DNA of 64,000 nucleotides from Amycolatopsis acididurans (GCF_012328925.1 NZ_JAAXLS010000016.1:62001-126000); one strand, 5' to 3'. Positions 39,918-48,506 are shown, counted from the stretch's first letter. The notes: generated by a model from the sequence alone, not told the origin. Translations and numbers: made by a program.

Positions 39918-41366
39918 CTACGGGCGCCGCACGAGAAACGGCTCGAGCATCCCCGGTACCGCTTCGTCCGCGAGCCGCACCGCCTCCGCCACCGGTATGT
40001 CCGCGCTCGTGTAGTGCTGCCGCCCGGCCGCGGTGGTCGCGGTGACCGAGACGAGGCCGGCCCGCCGCTGGAAGAACGAACGGTGGAACACCCAGCCGAT
40101 CACGCCGTCGGAGGACAGCATGTACCGGCGGCGCAGCAGACTGCCTTGCCGGAACACCAGCTTCCGCCCGAGCAGTGCGTGCCCGAGATTGCGATAACGG
40201 TCCTCGGCGAGCAGCGCGCCCAGCGGGAACAACGCCAGCGCCGCCTGCCACGGCCATGCCGACCAGCCGGCCAGCCACCACAGCAGAAGCAGGATCCCGG
40301 TGACGGCGGCGGCGAACAGGAACGCGCGTGTGTAACGGCGCAGGCGCGCGCGGTGCCCGTGGCGCACCAGCTCGGCCGTCGTGGGAGCGGTTCCACCGAG
40401 CACCTCGCCCGCGACCCGGCGTGCCTCCGCGACCGGCGCGGGCGGAAGGAGCACCGCACTGCCGTGCTCGCCCCGGCCGCGCAGCCCCGTCGTGATCGCC
40501 GCGCAGCGCGCCCCGCCCACGCCCCGCAGCAACAGCGGCTCGCTGATTTCCGCGCCACGCAGGCGCCGCGTCTCGATCGTCGTGGAGCGTGTGGTCAGCA
40601 GACCGCGGGTCACGTGCAGCGTGCCGTCCTTGCGCACCAGCCGGAAATGCCAGTACGCGAGCACATACGCGATCGAGGACAACACGGCGACGGTCACCGC
40701 GGCGAACACCGTGATCTCCAGGACGGCCACCGCGACCGGTGCCGACGTGAGGTGCGCGATGAGCGAGTTGAGCAAGCCGAACTCGTCCGGGTTGAGATGC
40801 GTTTCGTTGACGATGTTGGCCAGCGAGCCGACCACGACACCGATCGTCGCGATGCCGGACAGGGTGAACGGCCCGAACCGGATCCACGCCGGCACGAGCC
40901 GCGCGAGCTCCGAGCCGGCGGATTCTTCTTCGGGTGCGGGCGCTCGGCGCAGCAGCTCTTGGCGTAGCCGGGCGGCCTGCGGGGTGGCCAGTGCGTCGAG
41001 GGTGAGGCCCCGGTCATGGTGGTCCGAGCGGCCGGTGCCGATGACCACGCTGCTCAGCCCGAGGATCCGTTGCAGCGGACGTGCCGTGAGATCGACCGTA
41101 CGCACGCGATCACGTGGTACCGACATCTCCCGTCGGCTGAGCAGGCCGCGGCGGACGCGGATGTGGGTCGGCGTGATCTGGTAGGTCGTGGTGAACCAGC
41201 GCAGCACCCCGCCGAGCACGGCGATGCCGACGCCGACCAGGCTCCAGATCTGGCCCTGGCCGTTGCGCCCGATGAACAGCACGCCGATCAGCACGGGCAG
41301 GAGCCGGATGACTTCCTGAACGGGGTGGACGGCGAGCATCTTCGCGCTCAGCCGGTGCCAAATCAC
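39918..41366 (-). CDS. bPH2-domain membrane protein (YdbT-like)
   Basis: 482 residues with three bacterial PH-like (bPH_2) domains, each following paired helices: YQITPTHIRVRRGLLSRRE, FRLVRKDGTLHVTRGLLTTR, and RKLVFRQGSLLRRRYMLSSD. The motif PLQRILGLSSVVIGTG closes the first domain. The YdbS/YdbT type of membrane PH pair is widespread and little studied; a role in envelope or secretion stress is suggested in Bacillus. GTG 41366 overlaps the stop of the upstream partner by GTGA. The unusual feature is none; all three domains look complete. Confidence 0.85.
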   Translation of the reverse strand: MIWHRLSAKMLAVHPVQEVIRLLPVLIGVLFIGRNGQGQIWSLVGVGIAVLGGVLRWFTTTYQITPTHIRVRRGLLSRREMSVPRDRVRTVDLTARPLQRILGLSSVVIGTGRSDHHDRGLTLDALATPQAARLRQELLRRAPAPEEESAGSELARLVPAWIRFGPFTLSGIATIGVVVGSLANIVNETHLNPDEFGLLNSLIAHLTSAPVAVAVLEITVFAAVTVAVLSSIAYVLAYWHFRLVRKDGTLHVTRGLLTTRSTTIETRRLRGAEISEPLLLRGVGGARCAAITTGLRGRGEHGSAVLLPPAPVAEARRVAGEVLGGTAPTTAELVRHGHRARLRRYTRAFLFAAAVTGILLLLWWLAGWSAWPWQAALALFPLGALLAEDRYRNLGHALLGRKLVFRQGSLLRRRYMLSSDGVIGWVFHRSFFQRRAGLVSVTATTAAGRQHYTSADIPVAEAVRLADEAVPGMLEPFLVRRP

Positions 41367-41857
41367 GTCGCGTCCCCCGCCGTCGCCTGCGTGCGGGTGG
41401 CCAGTTCGGCCGCGAGCCGTTGCGTGGTCTGCACATCGAGCCCGTGGATGTGCACCGGACCGCGTGCCGACGCGGTGGTCACGGTGAGGTTGGCGAGCCC
41501 GAACAGTCGTTCCACCGGGCCGCGTTCGGTGTCCACGGTCTGGATGCGCGACACCGGCACGATGCGGCGTTCCTGGTTGATCCAGCCCGCCTGCGTGTAG
41601 ACGACCTGTTCGGTTACTTCCCAGCGGTGCACGTGAAAGCGCCATTGCGGCATCACGGTGAGGTGGGTGAGCGCGAGCACGCCCGTCACGAAGAAGACGA
41701 TCAGCGCGGGCGGGCCGCCGTCGGCGAGCAGGAGCCACAGCAGCTCGCCGGCGAGCGGCACGAGCCAGCCCAGTGCCGCCCTGGTCGCCCAGAACAGCAT
41801 CGCGCGGCGGTTGACCAGGTTCGCCGGTGGGCGCAGGTCCAGGACAGGCTCGGTCAC
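41363..41857 (-). CDS. bPH2-domain membrane protein (YdbS-like)
   Basis: 164 residues. Two helices (MLFWATRAALGWLVPLAG and LLADGGPPALIVFFVTGVLAL, the second partly polar) then one bPH_2 domain: WRFHVHRWEVTEQVVYTQAG, RRIVPVSRIQTVDTERGP and ERLFGLANLTVTTASARG. It is the short partner of the YdbT-like protein encoded next, with which it overlaps by 4 nt. GTG 41857 is taken as start since the family N-terminus is short; the ORF runs open to 42307 across the ArsR gene in another frame. Confidence 0.83.
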   Translation of the reverse strand: MTEPVLDLRPPANLVNRRAMLFWATRAALGWLVPLAGELLWLLLADGGPPALIVFFVTGVLALTHLTVMPQWRFHVHRWEVTEQVVYTQAGWINQERRIVPVSRIQTVDTERGPVERLFGLANLTVTTASARGPVHIHGLDVQTTQRLAAELATRTQATAGDAT

Positions 41858-41874
41858 GCAGACCACTTTGCCAG

Positions 41875-42234
41875 TTATGCGGTGTCCGAGCGGTCCTCGA
41901 CGCCGAGCCGGAGGTGTTCGATGTGGTAAACGGCCTCGTCGAGCAACTGGGCGACGTGGTTGTCGTAGAGGCTGTAGACGATGCTGCGACCGGTTCGTTT
42001 GCCCGCGACCAGGCCGAGATTGCGCAGCAGCCGCAGCTGATGCGACACCGCGGACTGCTCCATTTCGACGGCCTCGGCGAGTTCGCCGACCGAGCAGGGA
42101 CCCTGGCGCAGGCGGGTCAGCATGAGCAGGCGGCTCGGCGTGGCCAGCGCCTGCAGGGTCGCGGCGACCGTGGCGGCGCTCGCCGCGTCCAACGACGCCG
42201 CAGGAGTGCTCCTGCCCTCGACTCCGTGACCCAC
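41875..42234 (-). CDS. ArsR/SmtB family metal-sensing repressor
   Basis: 119 residues. Winged helix with LATPSRLLMLTRLRQGPCSV, recognition helix EQSAVSHQLRLLRNLGLV and wing KRTGRSIVYSL. The C-terminal helix carries DNHVAQLLDEAVYHIEH, i.e. Asp-x-His-x10-His-x2-His, the alpha-5 site of zinc, cobalt or nickel sensors such as SmtB, CzrA and NmtR. It diverges from the P1B-4 ATPase gene with a dyad operator in between, so it should repress that gene until metal binds. The GTG start at 42234 leads into the usual N-terminal arm. Confidence 0.92.
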   Translation of the reverse strand: MGHGVEGRSTPAASLDAASAATVAATLQALATPSRLLMLTRLRQGPCSVGELAEAVEMEQSAVSHQLRLLRNLGLVAGKRTGRSIVYSLYDNHVAQLLDEAVYHIEHLRLGVEDRSDTA

Positions 42235-42253
42235 GGAACAATCCTAACAAGAG

Positions 42254-42279
42254 AACACATGTAGACGTCTTCATATGTT
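42254..42279. promoter_or_regulatory. ArsR/SmtB-type operator
   Basis: AACACATG (42254-42261) and CATATGTT (42272-42279), 10 bp apart, match in 7 of 8 paired positions. A/T-rich dyads of this kind are the SmtB/CzrA class. It sits in the 62-bp gap between the divergent arsR and ATPase genes. Confidence 0.65.
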
Positions 42280-42296
42280 CTTGTAAGGTGGGGGCC

Positions 42297-44153
42297 GTGA
42301 CGAACACCGGGGAACGAACGCGCCACTTCGATGTGCCGGAGGTGCGCTGGGCGGCCGCGTCGACCGTGCTGTTTCTCGCGGGGATCGCCGCGCAGTTCGC
42401 GGGAGCGCCGACGTGGGCATGGTGGGCGCTGTACCTGGCCTGCTACGTCACCGGTGGCTGGGAACCGCTGCTGGCCGGTCTGGCCGCGTTGCGCGCGAAG
42501 ACTTTGGACGTCGACCTGCTGATGATCGTCGCGGCGATCGGCGCGGCCGCGATCGGCCAGGTGCTCGACGGCGGCCTGCTGATCGTCATCTTCGCGACTT
42601 CCGGCGCGCTGGAGGCGGTCGCCACGCGGCGCACGGCCGATTCCGTGCGCGGCCTGCTCGACCTCGCCGGAGACACGGCGACCCGTGTGACCGCCGACGG
42701 CGAGGAAGTCGTGGACACGACGTCGCTGGTGATCGGCGATGTCGTGCTGATCCGGCCGGGAGAGCGTGTCGGGGCCGACGGTGAGGTGCTCGACGGCGCG
42801 AGCGAAGTCGATCAGGCTTCGATCACGGGCGAGTCGATGCCGGTGCTGAAGACGACGGGCGACGAGGTGTTCGCGGGCACGCTCAACGGCACCGGCGCGC
42901 TGCGCGTACGCGTGAGCAGGGCCGCGTCGGACACGGTGCTGGCCCGGATCGTCGCGATGGTCGAGGAGGCATCCGCGACCAAGGCCCGGACACAGCTGTT
43001 CATCGAGAAGATCGAGCAGCGGTACTCGGTGTGCGTCGTGGCGGCGACGCTCACGTTGTTCTTCCTCCCCTTGGCATTCGGCGCGTCGCTGCAGCCGACG
43101 TTGTTGCGCGCCATGACGTTCATGATCGTGGCGTCACCCTGCGCGGTCGTGCTCGCGACCATGCCGCCGCTGCTTTCCGCGATCGCCAACGCGGGCAGGC
43201 ACGGGGTGCTGGTCAAGTCCGCGGCGGTGCTGGAGCGGCTCGGCACGATCACCCGGGTCGCGTTCGACAAGACCGGCACCCTCACGGAAGGAATGCCGCG
43301 GGTGATCGACGCCGAGGACGCGGTGCTGCGCCTCGCGGCGGCCGTCGAATACGCGAGCGAGCACCCCGTGGGCCGCGCCATCGTCGCCGAGGCACGGTCC
43401 CGTGGTCTGGATGTGCCGCAGGCGCGGGAGTTCGCCTCGATCCCGGGCCAGGGCGTGACCGCGATCGTGAACGGCACCCGCGTCGCGGTGGGGCGGCCCG
43501 AGCGGAAAGCCGGGGCCGTACGCGTCGGTGCGGCGGCGGCCCTGAACGTGGCGCCGAGCCTGCCCGCCGACGAGGGTGTCGCGGTCACGGTCGACGAGGT
43601 CGAGATCGGCCGGATCCGGCTCAGCGACCGGGTCCGGCCCGGCGCGTCCGAGGCCGTGGCGCGCCTGTTGGATCTGAACCCCGTGCTGTTGACCGGCGAC
43701 AGCGAAGCAGCCGCACGGCGGGTGGCCGCCGAGGTCGGAATCGAGGACGTCCGTGCGGAACTTTTCCCGCAGGACAAGGTGTTCGCCGTGCGCGCCCTCG
43801 GCGACCGGGTCCTGGTCGTCGGCGACGGAGTCAACGACGCGCCGGCGTTGGCCGCCGCACACACCGGTATCGCGATGGGACGCGCCGGATCGGATCTGGC
43901 TCTCGAAACCGCCGACGCGGTCGTGGTCCGCGACGAGCTGAGCGCGATTCCCGCGGTGGTCACGCTCGCGCGGCGTGCCCGGCGGCTGGTGCTGGTCAAC
44001 CTCGTGATCGCGAGCACGTTCATCGTCGGTCTCGTGGCGTGGGATCTGCTGGGCGAGTTGCCGCTGCCACTGGGCGTGGCCGGGCACGAGGGTTCGACGA
44101 TCATCGTGGCGCTCAACGGATTGCGGCTGCTGCGGAAGTCCGCGTGGGTCTGA
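42297..44153 (+). CDS. P1B-4 type heavy-metal ATPase (CtpD/CoaT-like)
   Basis: 618 residues, without an N-terminal metal-binding domain. Actuator TGES (ITGESMPVLKTTGD), membrane SPC near residue 280 (IVASPCAVVLATMPP) in place of CPC, DKTGT, SEHPVGRAI, GDGVNDAPAL, and the C-terminal HEGST motif (VAGHEGSTIIVALNGLRLL). SPC plus HEG(S/G)T defines the P1B-4 group, which exports Co(II), Fe(II) or Ni(II). GTG 42297 is chosen, with AAGG about 8 nt upstream; GTG 42288 is the alternative. Controlled by the divergent ArsR (inference from the operator). Confidence 0.92.
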   Translation: MTNTGERTRHFDVPEVRWAAASTVLFLAGIAAQFAGAPTWAWWALYLACYVTGGWEPLLAGLAALRAKTLDVDLLMIVAAIGAAAIGQVLDGGLLIVIFATSGALEAVATRRTADSVRGLLDLAGDTATRVTADGEEVVDTTSLVIGDVVLIRPGERVGADGEVLDGASEVDQASITGESMPVLKTTGDEVFAGTLNGTGALRVRVSRAASDTVLARIVAMVEEASATKARTQLFIEKIEQRYSVCVVAATLTLFFLPLAFGASLQPTLLRAMTFMIVASPCAVVLATMPPLLSAIANAGRHGVLVKSAAVLERLGTITRVAFDKTGTLTEGMPRVIDAEDAVLRLAAAVEYASEHPVGRAIVAEARSRGLDVPQAREFASIPGQGVTAIVNGTRVAVGRPERKAGAVRVGAAAALNVAPSLPADEGVAVTVDEVEIGRIRLSDRVRPGASEAVARLLDLNPVLLTGDSEAAARRVAAEVGIEDVRAELFPQDKVFAVRALGDRVLVVGDGVNDAPALAAAHTGIAMGRAGSDLALETADAVVVRDELSAIPAVVTLARRARRLVLVNLVIASTFIVGLVAWDLLGELPLPLGVAGHEGSTIIVALNGLRLLRKSAWV

Positions 44154-44156
44154 GCC

Positions 44157-44342
44157 TCAGCCCGGAGCCTGATCGCGTTCCCCCTCGATCTTGCGCAGGA
44201 AGTCCTCCACGACGGTGATCATGGCGGCGTGGCCGGTGTTCACGTCGAAGGCCTCCTCCAAGCGCAGGAAGCGGGACAGCCCCCGCACGGGCCCCAGCGC
44301 ACGTTCCCAGGTGTCCAGCATGTCCATGAAGCACCCCGGCAC
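44157..44342 (-). CDS. Short hypothetical ORF, possibly a gene remnant
   Basis: 61 residues with coding-like text (FMDMLDTWERALGPVRGLSR, then VNTGHAAMITVVEDFLRKIE). I do not recognise it. It has no convincing ribosome site and abuts tandem repeats on its 5' side, so it is more likely the 3' remnant of a lost gene. The rest of the 44154-44531 gap contains only those repeats. Confidence 0.35.
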   Translation of the reverse strand: MPGCFMDMLDTWERALGPVRGLSRFLRLEEAFDVNTGHAAMITVVEDFLRKIEGERDQAPG

Positions 44343-44420
44343 GCGCTCCGGGGTGGCAGGGACAGCGAAGGTGTGCGCCGCAGGCCCGTCACCTGGCAGG
44401 GGCCCCGCGTGTCCCGTAGC

Positions 44421-44455
44421 CCGGTGAGCCCGGTGAGCCCGGTGAGCCCGGCGAG
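44421..44455. repeat. 9-bp tandem repeat, about four copies
   Basis: CCGGTGAGC at 44421, 44430 and 44439, then a near copy at 44448. Lies 9 bp before a second tandem array. Confidence 0.8.
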
Positions 44456-44463
44456 TGCGAGAT

Positions 44464-44495
44464 GCCGAGACGCCGAGACGCCGAGACGCCGAGAC
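44464..44495. repeat. 8-bp tandem repeat, four copies
   Basis: GCCGAGAC repeated four times without change. Adjacent to the 9-bp array and just downstream (minus sense) of the TetR gene end at 44532. Confidence 0.85.
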
Positions 44496-44531
44496 GGCGG
44501 AGTGAACGCCGAAGTTCGCCGAGCGTGGACG

Positions 44532-45074
44532 TCAGCCGAGGTACGTGCTGAGCGTGACCTCCAGCGTCGTGTCGACGTCCGGACGTCCCTCGAGGCCACC
44601 GCCGAGCCACAGTTCAGCGATGCCGTGCAGAGCCGCCCAGAGTGAGGCGGCCAGCGTCCGGGCGTCCGCTTCCGGGCGCCAGCCGTCGGCCTGTGCCTCG
44701 GTCACCAGCTCGGTGAACCAGGCGAAAACCTCGCTGTGTGATTCAGCCAGTTCGCTCGGGTCGGTCAGATCGTGCCGGAACATCAGCTCGAACATCGCCG
44801 GATTGTCGAGCGCGAAGTCGAGGTACCGGCGGCATGCCGCCACCAACCGGTCCTGCGCACCCGTCTCCGGGAGTTCGTCCCGACGCTTGTGCAGTTCGGC
44901 GAACCCCTCGGTCGCGACCGCCGACAGCAGTTCCGCACGACCTGCGAAATGCCGCAGCGGCGCACCGTGGGACACGCCCGCGGCGCGGGCGATCCGGCGC
45001 AATGTGACGGCCTCGACCCCCTCCTCGTAGAGGAGTCCGACCGCCGTCGAGATCAGGCGCGTCCGGGAATCCAC
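44532..45074 (-). CDS. TetR family transcriptional regulator
   Basis: 180 residues. N-terminal helix-turn-helix: RTRLISTAVGLLYEEGVEAV, then LRRIARAAGVSHGAPLRHFA. The ligand domain ends with the TetR_C-type text SLWAALHGIAELWLGGGLEG. GTG 45074 is chosen because the first helix follows at once; it lies inside the 3' end of the SGNH hydrolase gene (22-bp overlap), so both are co-transcribed. Effector unknown. A longer frame to 45767 covers the hydrolase gene and is rejected. Confidence 0.87.
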   Translation of the reverse strand: MDSRTRLISTAVGLLYEEGVEAVTLRRIARAAGVSHGAPLRHFAGRAELLSAVATEGFAELHKRRDELPETGAQDRLVAACRRYLDFALDNPAMFELMFRHDLTDPSELAESHSEVFAWFTELVTEAQADGWRPEADARTLAASLWAALHGIAELWLGGGLEGRPDVDTTLEVTLSTYLG

Positions 45075-45853
45075 GGGGTCATCTCGTCGGCGAGCACGGG
45101 ACGCAACTCCGGGCGCTTCGCGGTGAAGCCATCCCCGGGAGACCGGCCGACAAACCAGTTCCGAGTCCTGGTCATGGCAACCGGCAGCACCTCCTGCCAC
45201 ACCCAGCGCGCATGCCCCCGCACGCCCGGCCGCAGCGGCTCGCCGGGCAGCGGCGCCAGCCATTCCGGGTCGAACGCGACGTTCAGCCCGTTCAGCAGAT
45301 GCGCGGCCAGCCTGCGGTGGCCGGGCTCGGACAGATGCAGCCGATCGGGGCCGAAGTAGCGCAGGTCGTGCACGTCTTCGGTCGCGAGCTCCACGAGCTG
45401 AGCCCCATGGGCCTGCGCAGCCGTCCGGATCGCCTCGTTGAGTGCGTCGATCCGAGGGCGGACACGGAACAACCCGGGCAAACGGTTCGACACGTCGCTC
45501 AGGGTGAACACGACCACCGTCGGCACGGCCCTCGTCAGGATTCGCACCGCCGCATTCACCCGCAGCGCCACGACGTCGGCCCGGAAGTTCCGGGTCATCA
45601 CGTCGTTGGCGCCGCCGAAGAGGGCGACCAGATCCGGTTGCAGATCCAGAGCGGTGGGAATCTGCTCCACGATGATCTGGTCGAGCCGCCGTCCACGCAC
45701 GCCGAGGTTGGCGTAGCGGAACTCGGGCTCGGCCGCGGCGAGGGTGGCCGCGGCCAGATCTGCCCAACCTCGGTACTGCTTGCTGTCGGGGTACAGGTCA
45801 TGCAACCCCTCAGTGCAGCTGTCGCCCAGCGCGACGAACCGTTTGTAGCCCAT
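45053..45853 (-). CDS. SGNH/GDSL family hydrolase
   Basis: 266 residues. Block I FVALGDSCTEGLHD (nucleophile Ser), block II around YANLGVRGRRLDQI (Gly), block III FGGANDVMTR (Asn), block V DRLHLSEPGHRRLA (Asp-x2-His). All four catalytic blocks of SGNH esterases are present. No signal peptide, so probably cytosolic; a C-terminal extension of about 60 residues follows the last block. In operon with the TetR gene. Substrate unknown. Confidence 0.9.
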   Translation of the reverse strand: MGYKRFVALGDSCTEGLHDLYPDSKQYRGWADLAAATLAAAEPEFRYANLGVRGRRLDQIIVEQIPTALDLQPDLVALFGGANDVMTRNFRADVVALRVNAAVRILTRAVPTVVVFTLSDVSNRLPGLFRVRPRIDALNEAIRTAAQAHGAQLVELATEDVHDLRYFGPDRLHLSEPGHRRLAAHLLNGLNVAFDPEWLAPLPGEPLRPGVRGHARWVWQEVLPVAMTRTRNWFVGRSPGDGFTAKRPELRPVLADEMTPWIPGRA

Positions 45854-45874
45854 TCAGGTCTCCGTCATGCTTTG

Positions 45875-47533
45875 TTAACTCAGGAGACCAGGTTTATCAA
45901 ACTTCTGTAGACACTGTCTACCAATCGATTTGCGGCGAGTGGTAGAAGCCAATCCCCTCGGCCGTCCACCGGGGGCCTTGTAAAGCCAACCGGGCTCGGT
46001 AGGAGTCCCAGTTGTGGCTCGACCTCGGCGACCAGCCGATCTCGGCGATCCGGCCAGTCTCGGGAAGGCCATGTACTCGATGTTGTCACTCGTTGTGAGC
46101 GTCTCTGACCACAACGGGGCCTCCACCCCGGCCACCGACTGCTCACCGACACCCTGGACCGTCGTCGCCGGGTCCCAGTCGTAGGCGTCGCGTACCTCGA
46201 CGTAACCGGCCCAATGCAGGCCGAGCGGGCTGTCGGCGTTGTACTGCATGTCCAGGTACGCCTTGTTCGCGGGCGACATGAGGATCTTGTTGCCACGCGC
46301 GGCCGCAGCCGCGGTGTCGGTGTCTTGACCGTCGGTATCCCAGAACTGCGGCACGGCCGAGACCGGCGGGTCAGCTTTCGCGATCTCGTTCCAGCCCTGC
46401 ATCAGCTTGCCGTGTTTCGCCACCAACGGCAGCACGCGGCCCATGAACTTGGCGTAGTCCTCGGGCGTGGTCGCGTGCGCCTCGTCCCCTCCGATGTGGA
46501 GGTACTGGCCTGGGGTGAGCGCGGCCAGTTCGCCGATCACGTCATCGAGGAACCGGTATGTGATGTCCTTGTCCACGCACAGGGAGCTGAAACCGACATC
46601 GATGCCCGTGTACAGCGGCGGCGCCGTCCCGTCGCAGTTCAGTTCGGGATACGAGGCCAGCGCCGCGTTGGTGTGGCTCGGCATGTCGATTTCCGGGATC
46701 ACGGTGATGTGCCGCGAAGCGGCATAAGCCACCAGGTCCTTGTACTGCTCTTGTGTGTAGTAACCGCCCCGCCCGCCGCCGACCGCGGTACTGCCGCCGT
46801 ACGTGGCCAGATTGGGCCAGCTCTTGATCTCGATGCGCCAGCCCTGGTCGTCGGCGAGGTGCAGGTGCAGCCGGTTGATCTTGTACTGCGCGATCTGGTC
46901 GATGTAGAGCTTGACCTGATCCGGCGTGAAGAAGTGCCGGGCAACGTCGAGCATGGCCCCGCGATAGGCGAAGCGCGGGTAGTCGACGATGCTTCCGCCG
47001 GGCACAATCCACTGCTGGTGTTGAACGGTCTTGGCTTCGATGTGGGCGGGCAGCAGTTGACGCAGCGTCTGCACTCCGGAGAACAAGCCGTCGGTCGTAT
47101 TGGCCTGGATGGTCACGTCGTGCTTGGTGATCTCGAGGCGGTAGCCCTGCTCGCCCACTTGCGACGTCGGCCCCAGGTGTAGCGAGATCGAGGAGCCCTT
47201 CGCGGACGGCACGACGGGAAACGGGTATCCGGTGGCCGGACGAAGTTGGCCGCCGAGGTAGTCGGCGACCTGCTTTGTCGCGCGGTCGGCGACGATCACT
47301 GTCGCGCCTGTGAGGTGGAAATCGGCCTTGGGATTGGATTTCGCCGTCACGGGAACGGGGATTACGTCCGTGAGTGCGCGAGCGGCCTTCGCCGCGGTGG
47401 CGGGCTGAGCGATCACGGTCAGAGTCAGTAGTGCGGTGCCGAGCAGGAGGGACAAACGTCTTCGCCTTGCGCACCTCGGCTGATCGGGGGAGGGGATTGT
47501 TAAAGGTATAGACCAATGTGGGTGATTGTGCAA
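45875..47533 (-). CDS. GH20 beta-N-acetylhexosaminidase, 3' end frameshifted
   Basis: 552 residues as read. A signal peptide (RRRRLSLLLGTALLTLTVIA) is followed by the GH20b domain and the catalytic barrel: RGAMLDVARHFF, HLADDQGWRIEI, IPEIDMPSHTNAAL, and the acid pair GGDEAH near 347-349. After EYMAFPRLAG the frame goes wrong: restoring one A near 46049-46053 gives AEIGWSPRSSHNWDSYRARL and ends GIGFYHSPQIDW at a TAG at 45918. So the last 50 residues, including a conserved active-site Trp region, are altered. The start is uncertain: ATG 47533 lies upstream of a DasR-like site, and no good start lies closer to the signal peptide. Confidence 0.82.
   Translation of the reverse strand: MHNHPHWSIPLTIPSPDQPRCARRRRLSLLLGTALLTLTVIAQPATAAKAARALTDVIPVPVTAKSNPKADFHLTGATVIVADRATKQVADYLGGQLRPATGYPFPVVPSAKGSSISLHLGPTSQVGEQGYRLEITKHDVTIQANTTDGLFSGVQTLRQLLPAHIEAKTVQHQQWIVPGGSIVDYPRFAYRGAMLDVARHFFTPDQVKLYIDQIAQYKINRLHLHLADDQGWRIEIKSWPNLATYGGSTAVGGGRGGYYTQEQYKDLVAYAASRHITVIPEIDMPSHTNAALASYPELNCDGTAPPLYTGIDVGFSSLCVDKDITYRFLDDVIGELAALTPGQYLHIGGDEAHATTPEDYAKFMGRVLPLVAKHGKLMQGWNEIAKADPPVSAVPQFWDTDGQDTDTAAAAARGNKILMSPANKAYLDMQYNADSPLGLHWAGYVEVRDAYDWDPATTVQGVGEQSVAGVEAPLWSETLTTSDNIEYMAFPRLAGSPRSAGRRGRATTGTPTEPGWLYKAPGGRPRGLASTTRRKSIGRQCLQKFDKPGLLS
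47502..47517. promoter_or_regulatory. DasR-like (dre) site at the hexosaminidase 5' end
   Basis: AAAGGTATAGACCAAT matches the palindromic dre consensus ACTGGTCTAGACCAGT in 12 of 16 positions. DasR represses chitin/GlcNAc genes, including hexosaminidases, in actinobacteria. It lies just inside the longest frame of the gene, so the true start may be further downstream. Confidence 0.45.
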
Positions 47534-47539
47534 TCCTTG

Positions 47540-48427
47540 TCATAGTTCGACTCGAACCCGGCCGGCGCGTTCGCTGATCCTGTCCAGAACACGTTTGGCA
47601 GCCTCCAGATCGGAGGGTGAGATCCCTTCGAGCAGCGTGTTGTTCGCGCGTTCCGATGCCTCGGTGACGCGTTCGAACAATTCGCGCCCCTCGGTGGTCA
47701 CGTTCACTTGATCGCCCGTGAACTGGACCAATCCGGAACCTTCGAGTTGCCTCAGGTTGACCGAGGCTTCGATCCGGGACGATGCCCGGTCCATGAACAC
47801 CATGTCCGGACTCAACCGCGGCTCGGATGTGCCCTCCTGCCGGGCGGTTGCGCGCAGGGCGGTCCATTCGTCGAAGGACAAGCCGGCCTCGGCGAGAAGT
47901 CTGTCGAGTACGGCTCGGGTGGCCGCGGCGGCTGCGTTGATGTCGTGGCCACCGAAAACGCGGGACGTGGTCATGGTGGGTTCGCTTTCGGTGTGTGTCT
48001 CGCCGAGCAGGGCGAGCAGTGTTTCGCGGAACTCGCGGTGCCGCTCGCTGTCTTCGCCGCCGACGGGGTCGAGTAGTTCGCTCTGCAGGGTGTCCACGAG
48101 TGCGACCGCGCGCTCGATGACCTCGTGTCCGCGCTCGGTGAGCGTCACCCGGACGGCACGCGGGTCGTCCGGGTCCGGCGGTCGCTCGACGAGGCCCGCT
48201 TTTTCCAGTGCGCGCGCCAGCTTCGACACGTAGATCGGCTCCATCCCGGTGTGGTCCGCGAGTTCTCGCTGGCTTGGGCGGCGGCCGCTGCCGCGGGTGA
48301 GTCCGCTCAAAGCTCCCAGTAGTGAGAACTGGGCATGGGTCAGTCCCAGCGGGGCGACGACTCGGTCCACGCTCGTCCTCCATTTAGTGGACAACCGCCA
48401 GATCAGATATCCCGTCGTCGCCTGCAT
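47540..48427 (-). CDS. MarR family regulator with two MarR-like domains
   Basis: 295 residues in one frame. Residues 1-145 are a full MarR domain (THAQFSLLGALSGL, ELADHTGMEPIYVSKLARAL, LVERPPDPDDPRAVRVTLTERG). Residues 155-295 form a second winged-helix unit (SFDEWTALRATARQ, ASVNLRQLEGSGLVQF, NVTTEGRELFERV) of the same fold but more diverged. Most MarR proteins are single-domain homodimers, so this may act as an internal pseudo-dimer. The 15-bp-spaced repeats at 48438-48464 are likely its operator. Confidence 0.82.
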   Translation of the reverse strand: MQATTGYLIWRLSTKWRTSVDRVVAPLGLTHAQFSLLGALSGLTRGSGRRPSQRELADHTGMEPIYVSKLARALEKAGLVERPPDPDDPRAVRVTLTERGHEVIERAVALVDTLQSELLDPVGGEDSERHREFRETLLALLGETHTESEPTMTTSRVFGGHDINAAAAATRAVLDRLLAEAGLSFDEWTALRATARQEGTSEPRLSPDMVFMDRASSRIEASVNLRQLEGSGLVQFTGDQVNVTTEGRELFERVTEASERANNTLLEGISPSDLEAAKRVLDRISERAGRVRVEL

Positions 48428-48437
48428 GTGCTATAGA

Positions 48438-48464
48438 GTACATGGCAACAATGTACATGGCAAC
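48438..48464. promoter_or_regulatory. Direct repeat, probable MarR operator
   Basis: GTACATGGCAAC occurs at 48438-48449 and again at 48453-48464, 11 bp before the two-domain MarR start. Period 15 bp. Autoregulation is the usual MarR arrangement. Confidence 0.55.
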
Positions 48465-48506
48465 TATGTGAGTTGCTCGACGAAGGAGGTCGTCATGGCC
48501 CTGAAG

